DNA from: an uncultured Alphaproteobacteria bacterium
GTDB taxonomy: Bacteria; Pseudomonadota; Alphaproteobacteria; RF32; CAG-239
Reading direction: 5' to 3'
Length of the DNA stretch: 64,000 nucleotides
Assembly (NCBI GenBank): GCA_944393695.1
Contig: CALYAY010000003.1
Coordinates: 94,406 to 158,405 of the forward strand
Part shown: one piece after another, positions 43,924 through 52,353 of the stretch
Position numbering within the stretch: position 1 is the stretch's first letter
Layout: each line of letters begins with the position of its first letter
Translations under genes and position numbers: made by a program
The notes under the pieces: model-generated
What the model was told of the DNA's origin: nothing
Seen by the model: only the letters and a program-made list of their open reading frames with translations
The model's database searches: none

Positions 43924-45023
43924 ACAATCCGGCTGCCGCCGTCTTTATGCGCCTTGTTGACGGCCAGTTCAGCCTGTTCCAAAAGCTTTTTGGCGGAAGT
44001 GGCCGGCTCGGGAAAAATACTGACGCCAAAACTGCTTTGCAAACGATGTTCGGTAAAATTATCTTCTATCGGTTCGTCAAACAGAGCCTTAAGTCTTTTG
44101 CATTCGGAAACCAGAGCTTCATAGTCGGAAACAGAAGGAATAAATATCCAGTACTGCTGATTAAGCCCGCGGGCAAAAGTATAATGCCGGTCAAGGCCGG
44201 TACCAACCCGGGCCAGCAAGCGCTTAAAGATAAGTTCGGTGTTGCCCAAACGGGCGAAAGTTTCGCGGTTTTCAAATTCTATGCAGATCAGGGCAACCAG
44301 ATTTTTACCGAAGCTGATTTCGCGGCTGTTTTCATTGTTAATTGCCACCTGAATACGATCTTGCAGCAGATAATAATTGGGCAGGCCGGTTTCTTCGTCA
44401 TACAATCCGCCGACAACTTTGGTCTGGACTTTGGGCCGGGGCGCATCTCCCAACAAAATAAAGCTGAAAGTATGTTCGTCGGGAATATAAACCGCCCAAA
44501 AATCGCTTCTGACAATTTTTCCGCTTTTGTGTTTGAGCATCACCGGCATGGCATTACCGGTGGTGAGCAGATCACCGATACCGGCGGTTATATCATTCCA
44601 GTATTCCGAAGCCACGTACTGCAAAAAATTGGTATTAAATACTTCCGATTCCGCTCCGGCCCCGATTTTTTCAAGAAAGGCGGCATTGGCATAAATAATC
44701 TTATCATCGCTGACAACAATTACCGGACGCGGCGACTGGCGAAAAAACTTTTCAATCAAAGCATCCAGGGGAACCATTACATCAGAAAAAGACAAACGGA
44801 CGGGAACATCTTCCACCGGAGCGCCCCCCGCGGGTTCATTTTCCTGATAAACATTGTCATTAATTTCATCGACCGCCGGGGTCAGGCTTTCCAAATCATC
44901 AAGAGAAATATGGTATTTCGGGGCTTCTTCCAGGACAGACAAATCTACCGCCGAAGAAGAATTTGCCCCGGCAATGTTTTCAAGATAATCCAGAGAATCG
45001 AAATCCTGTTTTTGTTTTACCAT
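43908..45023 (-). CDS. PAS domain protein with degenerate GGDEF domain
   Basis: Residues about 85-210 are a PAS domain (FRQSPRPVIVVSDDKIIYANAAF). Residues about 215-370 follow the GGDEF fold: DEETGLPNYYLLQDRI matches the conserved D-x-LTGLxNR, and SSFGVSIFPE, AELAVNKAHKDGG and the closing strand are normal. The signature GGDEF itself is replaced by GLNQQ (RGLNQQYWIF), so it should not make c-di-GMP. It may act as a sensor or bind GTP or a partner. The N-terminal 80 residues are acidic and disordered. Its 3' end overlaps that of the PhoB-like gene. Divergent from the pseudokinase. Confidence 0.82.
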   Translation of the reverse strand: MVKQKQDFDSLDYLENIAGANSSSAVDLSVLEEAPKYHISLDDLESLTPAVDEINDNVYQENEPAGGAPVEDVPVRLSFSDVMVPLDALIEKFFRQSPRPVIVVSDDKIIYANAAFLEKIGAGAESEVFNTNFLQYVASEYWNDITAGIGDLLTTGNAMPVMLKHKSGKIVRSDFWAVYIPDEHTFSFILLGDAPRPKVQTKVVGGLYDEETGLPNYYLLQDRIQVAINNENSREISFGKNLVALICIEFENRETFARLGNTELIFKRLLARVGTGLDRHYTFARGLNQQYWIFIPSVSDYEALVSECKRLKALFDEPIEDNFTEHRLQSSFGVSIFPEPATSAKKLLEQAELAVNKAHKDGGSRIVYFGA

Positions 45024-45171
45024 ACTTCTTCCTTACTGCAGATGCCATCCTTCTCCCTATAAAAAATAATATTATCCGCAATTTTTTAAAATGCAAATAT
45101 TTAAATCTTTGCGGTTTATTAATAAAATTTGTTTATGCTGGGGTTAACAGTAAGTTTTGTTGAGATAAAGG

Positions 45172-47220
45172 ATGACGGAAGAAGAGGTAAATAACGGCGA
45201 AGAAATCGAGGTTTATGCCGAAGCACAGCAAAAATCAGAGAATTTTGAGGAAAATAACCGTTTTTTGCTGAAAGAGAGATTTGAAATTGATTTTTCGCAA
45301 CCGATCAGCTGGCTGGATAATAATTCGGCGAGGGCTTTTGCCGTTACGGACAGAATTGATGTCAACCGGCGGTTGTTTGCTCTTATCTGCAGCAAAGAAA
45401 CTTCTCCCCGGCTTTCGCTTCTGCCTTATCTTAAATCCATAGATAATTCGGCATTAATGAAGCTGGTAGAATTCGGCACCGTTAATTATATTCCGGAAAA
45501 ATCGCGCAATATGGCGCTGATTTATGCCATGCCGACAGGCGGTAAAGTGTTTGAAAACGGAATTTCAACTTTTGACATTAAAAACAATACCGAAAAATTT
45601 TACCGTTTTGTTCTCAGTCTGACCGGTATTATTGACAATTTCAAAACCCTGGGGATTACACACCGGGCCATCCGTCCCGACAATCTGTATTATCGCAACA
45701 GTGACCGCAGTGAAATCGTTCTCGGTGATTGTGCGGCCTCTTTTCCGGCCTATCACCAACCGCCGATTTGCGAAACAATCGAGAGCCTTGATGCCAATCC
45801 CGAAGCCAGAGGCGACGGCGGTGATAAAGACGATATTTATGCCACGGGGGTAACGGCTTTGTGTCTGGCTATCGGGCATGAAGTTTTACAGGGTGTTTCG
45901 GCACCGGAAATGCTGAGGCTGAAGCTGCGCCGGGGCAGTTATTCGCTGTTGAGCGGCGATGAAAAAATCAATAATACTTTTGTTTCGCTGCTGAAAGGTT
46001 TGCTGCAGGATGATCCGGAATTGCGCTGGAACCGCAGTCAGATTATTTCTTCTTCGGAAGGAAAGCCCATCGGTTACAATCAACAAGCGGCATCTCCCCG
46101 GCCCAAAAGATCGCTGACCATCAGCGGCGAAAAAGTTTTTATGCCCAATGACATTGTCTATATGCTGCAGAGCAATATTGACGAGGCTTATGAATTGATT
46201 TCGGCAGGAAAAATCACCGACTGGGTCAAAAACGGCATGGAAGACGAAAAACTATCGATGAGAATCGACAGTATTGTCAAACAGGAACGCTCCGGCAGCA
46301 TCGGCAAAGATACGGCCGTGGCCAAAGTCTGTATTTTGCTGTCGCCCCGCATGCCGATAAAATACCGGGATATAACCTTCTTTCCGGGAGGAATTGCCAA
46401 AGCGGTTTTCCTGGCGATGAAAAATCATCAGCCGTTAAAAAATTTTATAGATATTTTCAGTTCGGATCTGGTCAAGATGTGGTATCAGGAGCAGGACAAC
46501 CTGCGTTCCCCGGGAAGCACTACCGAATTCAGGGTTTATATCATGCGGCAGGAAATCGGCTACGGCATAGAGCGGATTATTTATGATATAGACAATGATC
46601 TGCCGTGTATCAGTCCTTTGTTCGGCGACGATTATGTGTCCAGTGCGCCGCAGGTGCTGAAAGCTTTGAACAAGGCCAGCAAAGATGCCGATATCACGGT
46701 TCCGCCTTATGACCGGATTCTGATTGCCTATCTGCGCTGCAAAATGGGCAAAAAGATTGATAATATTATTTCCGACCTGAACTCGGTTCAGGAAGAAATC
46801 CGAGCCAGCGCCATTTTGCACCTTTATACATCCATGCAAAACAAGTTCGGGCCGGCACAACTGCCGGAACTGGCCAAACGGCTGATAAACTTTGTCAAAC
46901 CGGTTATTCATGTTTATCATAACCGGAAATATCAGCGCTATCTGGAAAAAGAACTGCTCAAGGTTTATAAAAGCGGCAAGCTTTATGAAATCGTGGAGCT
47001 GCTGGAAAACGAAACGGCTCTGGAAAAAGACCGGGTGGATTATGCCGGGGCGCTGAACGAGGCTAATATTCTGAAAAACGAAATCTATAAAATTACCAAT
47101 AATACCGCCAAATTTGAAAAAGAAGCTTATGACACGGCCGTAAAATTTGCCTCAATATGCGCGGTGCTGATTATGGCCGCCTCCTTTGCCTATAACCTGA
47201 TTACATGGGTGTTGAAATGA
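45172..47220 (+). CDS. Tail-anchored pseudokinase-like protein
   Basis: A 682-residue protein whose first 300 residues resemble a eukaryotic-type Ser/Thr kinase. The catalytic loop HRDxKxxN appears as HRAIRPDN (164-171), so the catalytic Asp is Ala and Lys is Arg, while metal-binding Asn171 remains. DFG appears as DCA (186-188). The F-helix DxxxxG is present in KDDIYATGV (219-227). No convincing ATP-binding Lys is seen. The remainder (300-650) is helical and unrecognised. One membrane helix at about 657-678 ends the protein, giving a cytoplasmic, tail-anchored form. It overlaps the next membrane gene by 4 bases. A regulatory or scaffold role at the membrane is inferred. Confidence 0.78.
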   Translation: MTEEEVNNGEEIEVYAEAQQKSENFEENNRFLLKERFEIDFSQPISWLDNNSARAFAVTDRIDVNRRLFALICSKETSPRLSLLPYLKSIDNSALMKLVEFGTVNYIPEKSRNMALIYAMPTGGKVFENGISTFDIKNNTEKFYRFVLSLTGIIDNFKTLGITHRAIRPDNLYYRNSDRSEIVLGDCAASFPAYHQPPICETIESLDANPEARGDGGDKDDIYATGVTALCLAIGHEVLQGVSAPEMLRLKLRRGSYSLLSGDEKINNTFVSLLKGLLQDDPELRWNRSQIISSSEGKPIGYNQQAASPRPKRSLTISGEKVFMPNDIVYMLQSNIDEAYELISAGKITDWVKNGMEDEKLSMRIDSIVKQERSGSIGKDTAVAKVCILLSPRMPIKYRDITFFPGGIAKAVFLAMKNHQPLKNFIDIFSSDLVKMWYQEQDNLRSPGSTTEFRVYIMRQEIGYGIERIIYDIDNDLPCISPLFGDDYVSSAPQVLKALNKASKDADITVPPYDRILIAYLRCKMGKKIDNIISDLNSVQEEIRASAILHLYTSMQNKFGPAQLPELAKRLINFVKPVIHVYHNRKYQRYLEKELLKVYKSGKLYEIVELLENETALEKDRVDYAGALNEANILKNEIYKITNNTAKFEKEAYDTAVKFASICAVLIMAASFAYNLITWVLK

Positions 47221-47714
47221 GAAGTGTTCCAAAAGAAGAAGCCCGGAAAATGCAGCTGGGAAAATCGTTTAAAAAACTTAATCTGCTGCAAAAAACAATC
47301 TTGGCAATATTGTTCGTTTTGTTGATGATTGTTTCGTTTCCCATCGTCCTGATTTTGATTGCGGGGCTGCTGCCGACAATTACCGTTATGTATACGGACA
47401 AGCATAACTATGACAAACAGATTATTGTCGGTTGTTTTAACATTGCCGGCGTGTTTTTTTACCTTTTCGGGGTTATCAATAAGTTTTCGGAAAAAGGAAG
47501 TTTTAATATGGTCGATGACATCTCCATGCTGATTGTCATGCTGGGAATGGCGGCGGTGGGAATGTTTATCTATAACGAACTGCCTAATCTTTACGTTTAT
47601 TTCAAAAAGGCCAATTATCAGAAACGAATCGAAAAAATCAACAAGCGCCTGAATAAACTTGCGGAAGACTGGGGCATTGATATTAATAATATCAGTCTGG
47701 AAAGCAAAGATTAA
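47217..47714 (+). CDS. Membrane protein coupled to the pseudokinase
   Basis: A 165-residue protein with three or four membrane helices (about 25-47, 50-63, 74-92, 104-122) and a charged C-terminal cytoplasmic tail (about 128-165, Lys/Arg/Glu-rich helix). I do not recognise a family. I prefer the ATG at 47217, which overlaps the pseudokinase stop (ATGA); an ATG four codons earlier lies inside that gene and has no better ribosome site. The overlap and shared membrane location suggest the two proteins form a unit. Confidence 0.75.
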   Translation: MRSVPKEEARKMQLGKSFKKLNLLQKTILAILFVLLMIVSFPIVLILIAGLLPTITVMYTDKHNYDKQIIVGCFNIAGVFFYLFGVINKFSEKGSFNMVDDISMLIVMLGMAAVGMFIYNELPNLYVYFKKANYQKRIEKINKRLNKLAEDWGIDINNISLESKD

Positions 47715-47819
47715 ACAAGTTTAAGCGCAAAACAAACATTCCTCCGTTGACTTGCCCGGCTGTTGCTGTTAATGATGTAAGTATGATTTTGTACCTTTCA
47801 GACAGCAGAGGACGGCAAG

Positions 47820-48914
47820 ATGGCAAATTTATTTAAAGAATATACGACAAAAGTCCTGGAAAAACTTGCGACAGGAATAAAAAAAATTGACCCGGCAGTG
47901 CAAAAGTTGCGGCCGGCGGCGGAGAAGTGTGCCGATTTCATATTCCGCCGGTTCAGAAAGTTTCTGGATACCTCGCCGAGAGAAAAACAGCTTATTTTGC
48001 AAAACGGCCTGACGGAAAATATGCGCAAGGTTACCGGTATTGCCGTCATTATTCAATTTATTGCCGCGTTTTTTGCCTTTTGGGCATTTCCGGTGTGGGA
48101 AATTGTTTTGTTTGCGGCGGAACTGGCCGCGCTGTATTTCTGCCTCAGAGGTTACCGCGCTGCATATATTATTCTGGGCGGGACGGCATTGCTGAACTTT
48201 TTGGTTATGTTGGCGGCCGGGCCGCTTTACGTCTGGCCGGCCGTTCTGGGATGGCTGTTGCTGACGGCGGCAACGATATGGGGCTTCAAATATGAAAACG
48301 CCTTGTATGAGATTGAGCGCAAGGCCGGTGCCAAGCCGCTGAAGCGGGATGTCTGGAGGGATGCCGCGGGGGCATCGGTGCTGGCGGTGATTGTTCTTGC
48401 CAGTTGTCTGTTTGCTCCGGCTCAGGTGTCGAGCCCCGAAGAACGCAAGGCCGAGCAAAAATATAATCACCAGTTGAGCATGGCCGCAGGAACGGTTGTC
48501 CGTCATGTGTACGGTTATGCTGACTTTTGTCACGAGGAAGGATATGATATGCAGAAATATCCGGCTGAGTTTAAAAAGCGTTTTGAACCGGAAATCAACC
48601 TGCTGGAAAAAGAACTGAACGAGCAAAATTCCAACCTGGAAAAGTTTTATCAGAATGCCAAGCGGATTTACGGCCGCAAGCTGATGGAAAGCATCGGCAG
48701 TGAGCTGGACGGCATGCGGCGGCAGGCCATTATCGAAATGGTGGTTATGGATCGGGGAATGGATGCCTCAAAGGTAAAGTGGACCCCGGACATGGACAGC
48801 CTTATTTCCATGCAGGAAGCCTGCGTGTTGTTTGATGAATTGTCTGAAAGCATTTTGAACTTTACCACTCCCGATTTCGTAAAGGTTCCGCAGCCGGAAT
48901 CACTTTCAGAATAA
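47820..48914 (+). CDS. Hypothetical multi-helix membrane protein, 364 aa
   Basis: Not recognised. Residues 1-70 are amphipathic and basic and would lie in the cytoplasm. Four hydrophobic segments follow (about 72-95, 97-113, 117-132, 137-157), then another at about 188-206. From 210 on the protein is soluble and helical, with NLLEKELNEQNSNLEKFYQNAKRIYG near 262-287 forming a coiled coil, probably on the outer face. A weak promoter candidate (TTGACT 47747-47752 with TAATGA 17 bases on) precedes it. It stands 22 bases before the SpmAB fusion, so the two are likely one operon. Confidence 0.75.
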   Translation: MANLFKEYTTKVLEKLATGIKKIDPAVQKLRPAAEKCADFIFRRFRKFLDTSPREKQLILQNGLTENMRKVTGIAVIIQFIAAFFAFWAFPVWEIVLFAAELAALYFCLRGYRAAYIILGGTALLNFLVMLAAGPLYVWPAVLGWLLLTAATIWGFKYENALYEIERKAGAKPLKRDVWRDAAGASVLAVIVLASCLFAPAQVSSPEERKAEQKYNHQLSMAAGTVVRHVYGYADFCHEEGYDMQKYPAEFKKRFEPEINLLEKELNEQNSNLEKFYQNAKRIYGRKLMESIGSELDGMRRQAIIEMVVMDRGMDASKVKWTPDMDSLISMQEACVLFDELSESILNFTTPDFVKVPQPESLSE

Positions 48915-48936
48915 TGTCCTTTCCGGGAGGCGGCTG

Positions 48937-50163
48937 ATGCTGAACATTATCTGGGCGGGATTTTTTCTGACAGCGTTTGTTGCTGCCGTGTTTCAGAGTT
49001 TGGGCGGTAATCCGGGGATATGGCAAGAAATGACGTCGGCTCTGTTTGCGGCGGCGCAAAATTCTTTTACCGTTGCCATTAACCTGACCGGAATTTTATG
49101 TTTGTGGCTGGGACTGTTGAAAATCGCCGAAGAAGCGAGACTCACGGGAAAACTGGCCGCCTTGCTCCGGCCGTTGTTCAGAAAGATTATGCCGGAAGTT
49201 CCGGAAAATTCGCCGGCACTTAATTCCATCCTGATGAATATGGCGGCCAATTTTCTGGGGCTGGACAATGCCGCCACGCCGATGGGACTGAAGGCCATGG
49301 AGCAGTTACAGGAAATTAATCCGCATAAAGGGCGGGCATCAAATGCTCAGATTTTGTTTATGGTGCTGAATTCATCGGCGGTAACGCTGGTGCCGATTTC
49401 CATTTTGATGTATCGCAGCGAGCTGGGGGCAACAGATCCGAGTGCGGTGTTCGTGCCGATATTGTTTGCTACCTCAGCTTCGACTCTGGTCGGATTTTTG
49501 AGCGTGGCAGCGGTGCAGAAGCTTAATATTTTCAACAAAGTTACTTTCGCTTATCTGCTGGGTTTTATCCTGCTTATCTGCGGAGTTGCCGTTTATTTTA
49601 ACTCGCTTCCCGCCGCCGAGCGCGTGTTCCGGGCCAGCAGTGCCAGTAATATGATTCTGTGCGGAATTATTGCCTTGTTTATTCTTTCGGGAGTGGTTAA
49701 GCGGCTGAATGTTTATGATGTTTTTATCTGCGGGGCCAAAGAGGGTTTTGAGGTGGCAGTCAGGATAATTCCTTATCTGGTGGCGATGCTGACAGCTATT
49801 GCCCTGTTTAGGGCATCAGGAATGATGGATTATGTCCTGGAAGTCGTCACAAAGCTGCTTGAACTTTGCGGTGCGGATACGGCTTTTGTGCCGGCCCTGC
49901 CGACAGCTTTGCTTAAGCCTCTTTCGGGCAGCGGCGCCCGGGCAATGATGATTGAAGCCATGCAAAACTACGGGGCAGACAGTTTTCCGGCTTTTGTTTC
50001 TTGCATTGTTCAGGGGTCTACCGAAACAACCTTTTACGTTTTGGCGGTTTATTTCGGAGCGGTCAAAATCAGCCGGACGGGAGCCGCCCTGCCCTGCGCC
50101 CTGCTGGCTGATGCCGCAGGAATTACGGCAGCCATTATCTGTGGTTATTGGTTCTATAATTAA
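48937..50163 (+). CDS. Fused SpmA-SpmB (nucleoside recognition/Gate domain) membrane protein
   Basis: Residues 1 to about 195 match spore maturation protein A and about 215-408 match SpmB, each with a Gate domain. Conserved pieces are MNMAANFLGLDNAATPMGLKAM near 103-124 and LMLNSSAVTLVP-type residues near 145-155 in the first half, and LPTALLKPLSGSGARAM near 326-342 and QGSTETTFYVLAVYFG near 365-380 in the second. In Bacillus these two proteins act in spore dehydration; in Gram-negatives the same fusion is a membrane protein of unknown role. About ten membrane helices. No spore genes are present, so the name describes family only. Confidence 0.9.
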   Translation: MLNIIWAGFFLTAFVAAVFQSLGGNPGIWQEMTSALFAAAQNSFTVAINLTGILCLWLGLLKIAEEARLTGKLAALLRPLFRKIMPEVPENSPALNSILMNMAANFLGLDNAATPMGLKAMEQLQEINPHKGRASNAQILFMVLNSSAVTLVPISILMYRSELGATDPSAVFVPILFATSASTLVGFLSVAAVQKLNIFNKVTFAYLLGFILLICGVAVYFNSLPAAERVFRASSASNMILCGIIALFILSGVVKRLNVYDVFICGAKEGFEVAVRIIPYLVAMLTAIALFRASGMMDYVLEVVTKLLELCGADTAFVPALPTALLKPLSGSGARAMMIEAMQNYGADSFPAFVSCIVQGSTETTFYVLAVYFGAVKISRTGAALPCALLADAAGITAAIICGYWFYN

Positions 50164-50245
50164 AAAAACAACTTTTCCGGTTAAGGCATTATTAAATTCT
50201 TTCCGGCATAATGCAGATGTAACTATTTCTTACTGACGAGGACTG

Positions 50246-51376
50246 ATGAAAAAATTTTTATTCGCGTTATGCGCTACTGCCGCTCTTCCGGGAATAGTCA
50301 AGGCAGAGGGGTTTGAATTTTCACAATCGGGTATGGCCGGAGAATATTACGGTATTATGGAAACCCGCGACAATCACAATGTAAACAATATGCCCAACCG
50401 GGCGGTTTTCCGGGCCGACGGCAATGCCGAAGCGGCTTATCGCTTTGCCGATACGACAAGGCTTGGCGTGCATGCCGATTATACACTGGTTTACCGGCAG
50501 CATGATAAAGATTACAGCGAGGGAGACTGGCGTCTTTATCCTTATCTGCTGGCGGAAAATGACAAATACGGACGTTTAACGGCCGGTTATACTTATAATG
50601 CCGCCTTTTTGATGCATCAGGGAGCGCAGGAAATCAGCTGGCTGGGTATTCAGGACAGCAATCTGCCTTATTATCTGAGCAGCGCTAACTGGGTGAACGG
50701 GCTGAAATCGGTTAAATTTGCCACGCCGAAATCAACCAACATCATGGATGACGGCCGTGCCTTTAAGCTGAGCTATTTCACACCGGAATTCGGCAATACC
50801 AAATTCGGTTTCAGTTATACGCCGGACAATGCCAACCGCCGCGGTATGGTGAGCCGGTATACAAAATACCAAAAGACCGAGGACGGCTATACCGCCGCCA
50901 TGCAAAACAAATGGAATCCGGGATTGGGAACATTGACCACATCCGCAGCTTACGGCTTGTTTAACCGTACGGATCATGAATGGGCCGTGGGAGTACGCTG
51001 GAACGTGGGCAAATTTAATATCTCGACTTCTTATAAAAATGCTTATGTGGACGGCAACAAGAATCCGATTTCCACAACAGCAAAAAGCCCTTATCAGCCG
51101 GCTTATTTTGACAACTACCGCGAAGGACGGGCCTGGGACTTCAGCATGGGATATGACTTCGGCAAGTTTAAAACCAACCTGGCCTATCTGCATACGGAAG
51201 CCAAAAATACCCGCAACCGCGACGACCTTTTTGTTCAGACCAACCGGTATGCCCTGAATGAATATTTTGAATTGTTCTGGATTAACGCTTATCTGAACTC
51301 CAAAGGATTTTCAAGAGATTCCGACAATAACAACAAGGGCTATGCGGTTATTGCCGGTTTGGCGGTCAAATATTAA
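50246..51376 (+). CDS. Porin-like outer-membrane protein
   Basis: A signal peptide (about 1-20, ending IVKA) is followed by a 16-strand-like beta-barrel pattern: alternating hydrophobic residues and short turns rich in Asn, Asp and Gly. The C-terminal residue is Tyr after AVK, and an aromatic end residue is needed for insertion by BAM. The sequence has Tyr/Asn-rich strands such as LTAGYTYNAAF and the N-terminal GMAGEYYGIMETRDNHNVN. It belongs with general porins (alphaproteobacterial type), but no substrate specificity is visible. It stands 82 bases after the SpmAB gene and is followed by a strong terminator. Confidence 0.82.
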   Translation: MKKFLFALCATAALPGIVKAEGFEFSQSGMAGEYYGIMETRDNHNVNNMPNRAVFRADGNAEAAYRFADTTRLGVHADYTLVYRQHDKDYSEGDWRLYPYLLAENDKYGRLTAGYTYNAAFLMHQGAQEISWLGIQDSNLPYYLSSANWVNGLKSVKFATPKSTNIMDDGRAFKLSYFTPEFGNTKFGFSYTPDNANRRGMVSRYTKYQKTEDGYTAAMQNKWNPGLGTLTTSAAYGLFNRTDHEWAVGVRWNVGKFNISTSYKNAYVDGNKNPISTTAKSPYQPAYFDNYREGRAWDFSMGYDFGKFKTNLAYLHTEAKNTRNRDDLFVQTNRYALNEYFELFWINAYLNSKGFSRDSDNNNKGYAVIAGLAVKY

Positions 51377-51391
51377 GAATTGCGCACAAAA

Positions 51392-51424
51392 AAAACGGAA
51401 AGGAAAAACCTTTCCGTTTTTTTA
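51392..51424 (+). terminator. Terminator after the porin gene
   Basis: A perfect 12-bp stem (51392-51403 with 51409-51420) and an AAAAA loop, flanked by A and T runs. It also serves the converging gene at 51434. Confidence 0.9.
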
Positions 51425-51433
51425 TAATTCCGC

Positions 51434-52222
51434 TTAAAAGCCAAACATTTTAACTTCTTCCAGTTTTATCTTAACTTCCGGCTGGTTCAGCAGACGGGCC
51501 AAGAAACGTGTGTTCAGCTGAAGATAATCATTAAGCGTAAATTTAGAGACAATCTTTTTCCAATTGTACGTGCACTCTGTTGAAATAACTCCGTCGCCCA
51601 TGATATAAGGAAAATCCAGCAAAGCTTCCCGAAACGACAAAGTATTTCCCAATCCCAGATGTCCGAAGCATTGATCTTTGCTTATGTAGGCGGCATAACC
51701 GGCAATGGCATGTTTGGCAATTGTATTACCCACAAAAACGATGCGATTTTTCTCATTATCGGACAATCCTTCTGTCGATAAAACAACCACGGAAGCAAAC
51801 CGGCCGTCATGACAATAAGAAACGGCTATGTTGTCGCCGGCATCAATAATGCAAACATCATCCAGCTTAAAATGTTCACCAACGGAAGCCATTATCACGT
51901 CAATATTCCTGTTCAGCACGGCTTCTTTTCCGTTTACCAAAGCTTCATGAGCAAAAGAATTGGCAATGTTACGCAGGTAAGGCGAATGAATAAGAACCGA
52001 ATCTTCCGCCAGAAGCCTGACAACAGCTATTTGGTTTTTATGGGCAGAGGTTCCCACGACAATGCTTGTCAGCGGACGCTGCCGCAGCCGGTCGGCATAA
52101 GCGGAGCATAGTTCCCGAAGACGTTTGTCCGAAAGACGGTCAGGATTGTCTTTGCTTACGGCACCTTTCAGTACACACAACGGAAGAGAATATTCTTCCC
52201 TTAATGTTTTTAAATTATTCAT
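51434..52222 (-). CDS. Hypothetical protein, 262 aa
   Basis: Unknown soluble protein without signal peptide. Visible features are TSIVVGTSAHKNQ near 52-64, CIIDAGDNIAVSYCHDGRFASVVVLSTEG near 124-152 and AGYAAYISKDQCFGHLGLG near 174-192. The alternating hydrophobic strands suggest an alpha/beta fold. It stands by itself, converging with the porin and separated from cstA by another terminator. I make no functional claim. Confidence 0.65.
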   Translation of the reverse strand: MNNLKTLREEYSLPLCVLKGAVSKDNPDRLSDKRLRELCSAYADRLRQRPLTSIVVGTSAHKNQIAVVRLLAEDSVLIHSPYLRNIANSFAHEALVNGKEAVLNRNIDVIMASVGEHFKLDDVCIIDAGDNIAVSYCHDGRFASVVVLSTEGLSDNEKNRIVFVGNTIAKHAIAGYAAYISKDQCFGHLGLGNTLSFREALLDFPYIMGDGVISTECTYNWKKIVSKFTLNDYLQLNTRFLARLLNQPEVKIKLEEVKMFGF

Positions 52223-52289
52223 GACATAAAAATTTAAATTAATAATAAGATTTAACGGCTGAATTATATATCCGCCTCTGTTTTTTTGT

Positions 52290-52332
52290 CAAGCTTGCAA
52301 AAAACTCCCCGGAATGTTTGTTCCCGGGGAGC
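52290..52332 (-). terminator. Terminator after cstA
   Basis: A GC-rich hairpin (left arm CTCCCCGG at 52305-52312, right arm CCGGGGAG at 52324-52331) followed on the minus strand by a TTTTTT run (52304-52299), 22 bases beyond the cstA stop. Confidence 0.8.
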
Positions 52333-52353
52333 TTTTGTTGCCATAACGGCAGG

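Noticed and set aside
43947..45062. Long open frame on the plus strand opposite the PAS/GGDEF-like gene
   Set aside because: It mirrors the codon structure of the minus-strand gene, has no ribosome site or recognisable domain, and is best explained as its shadow.
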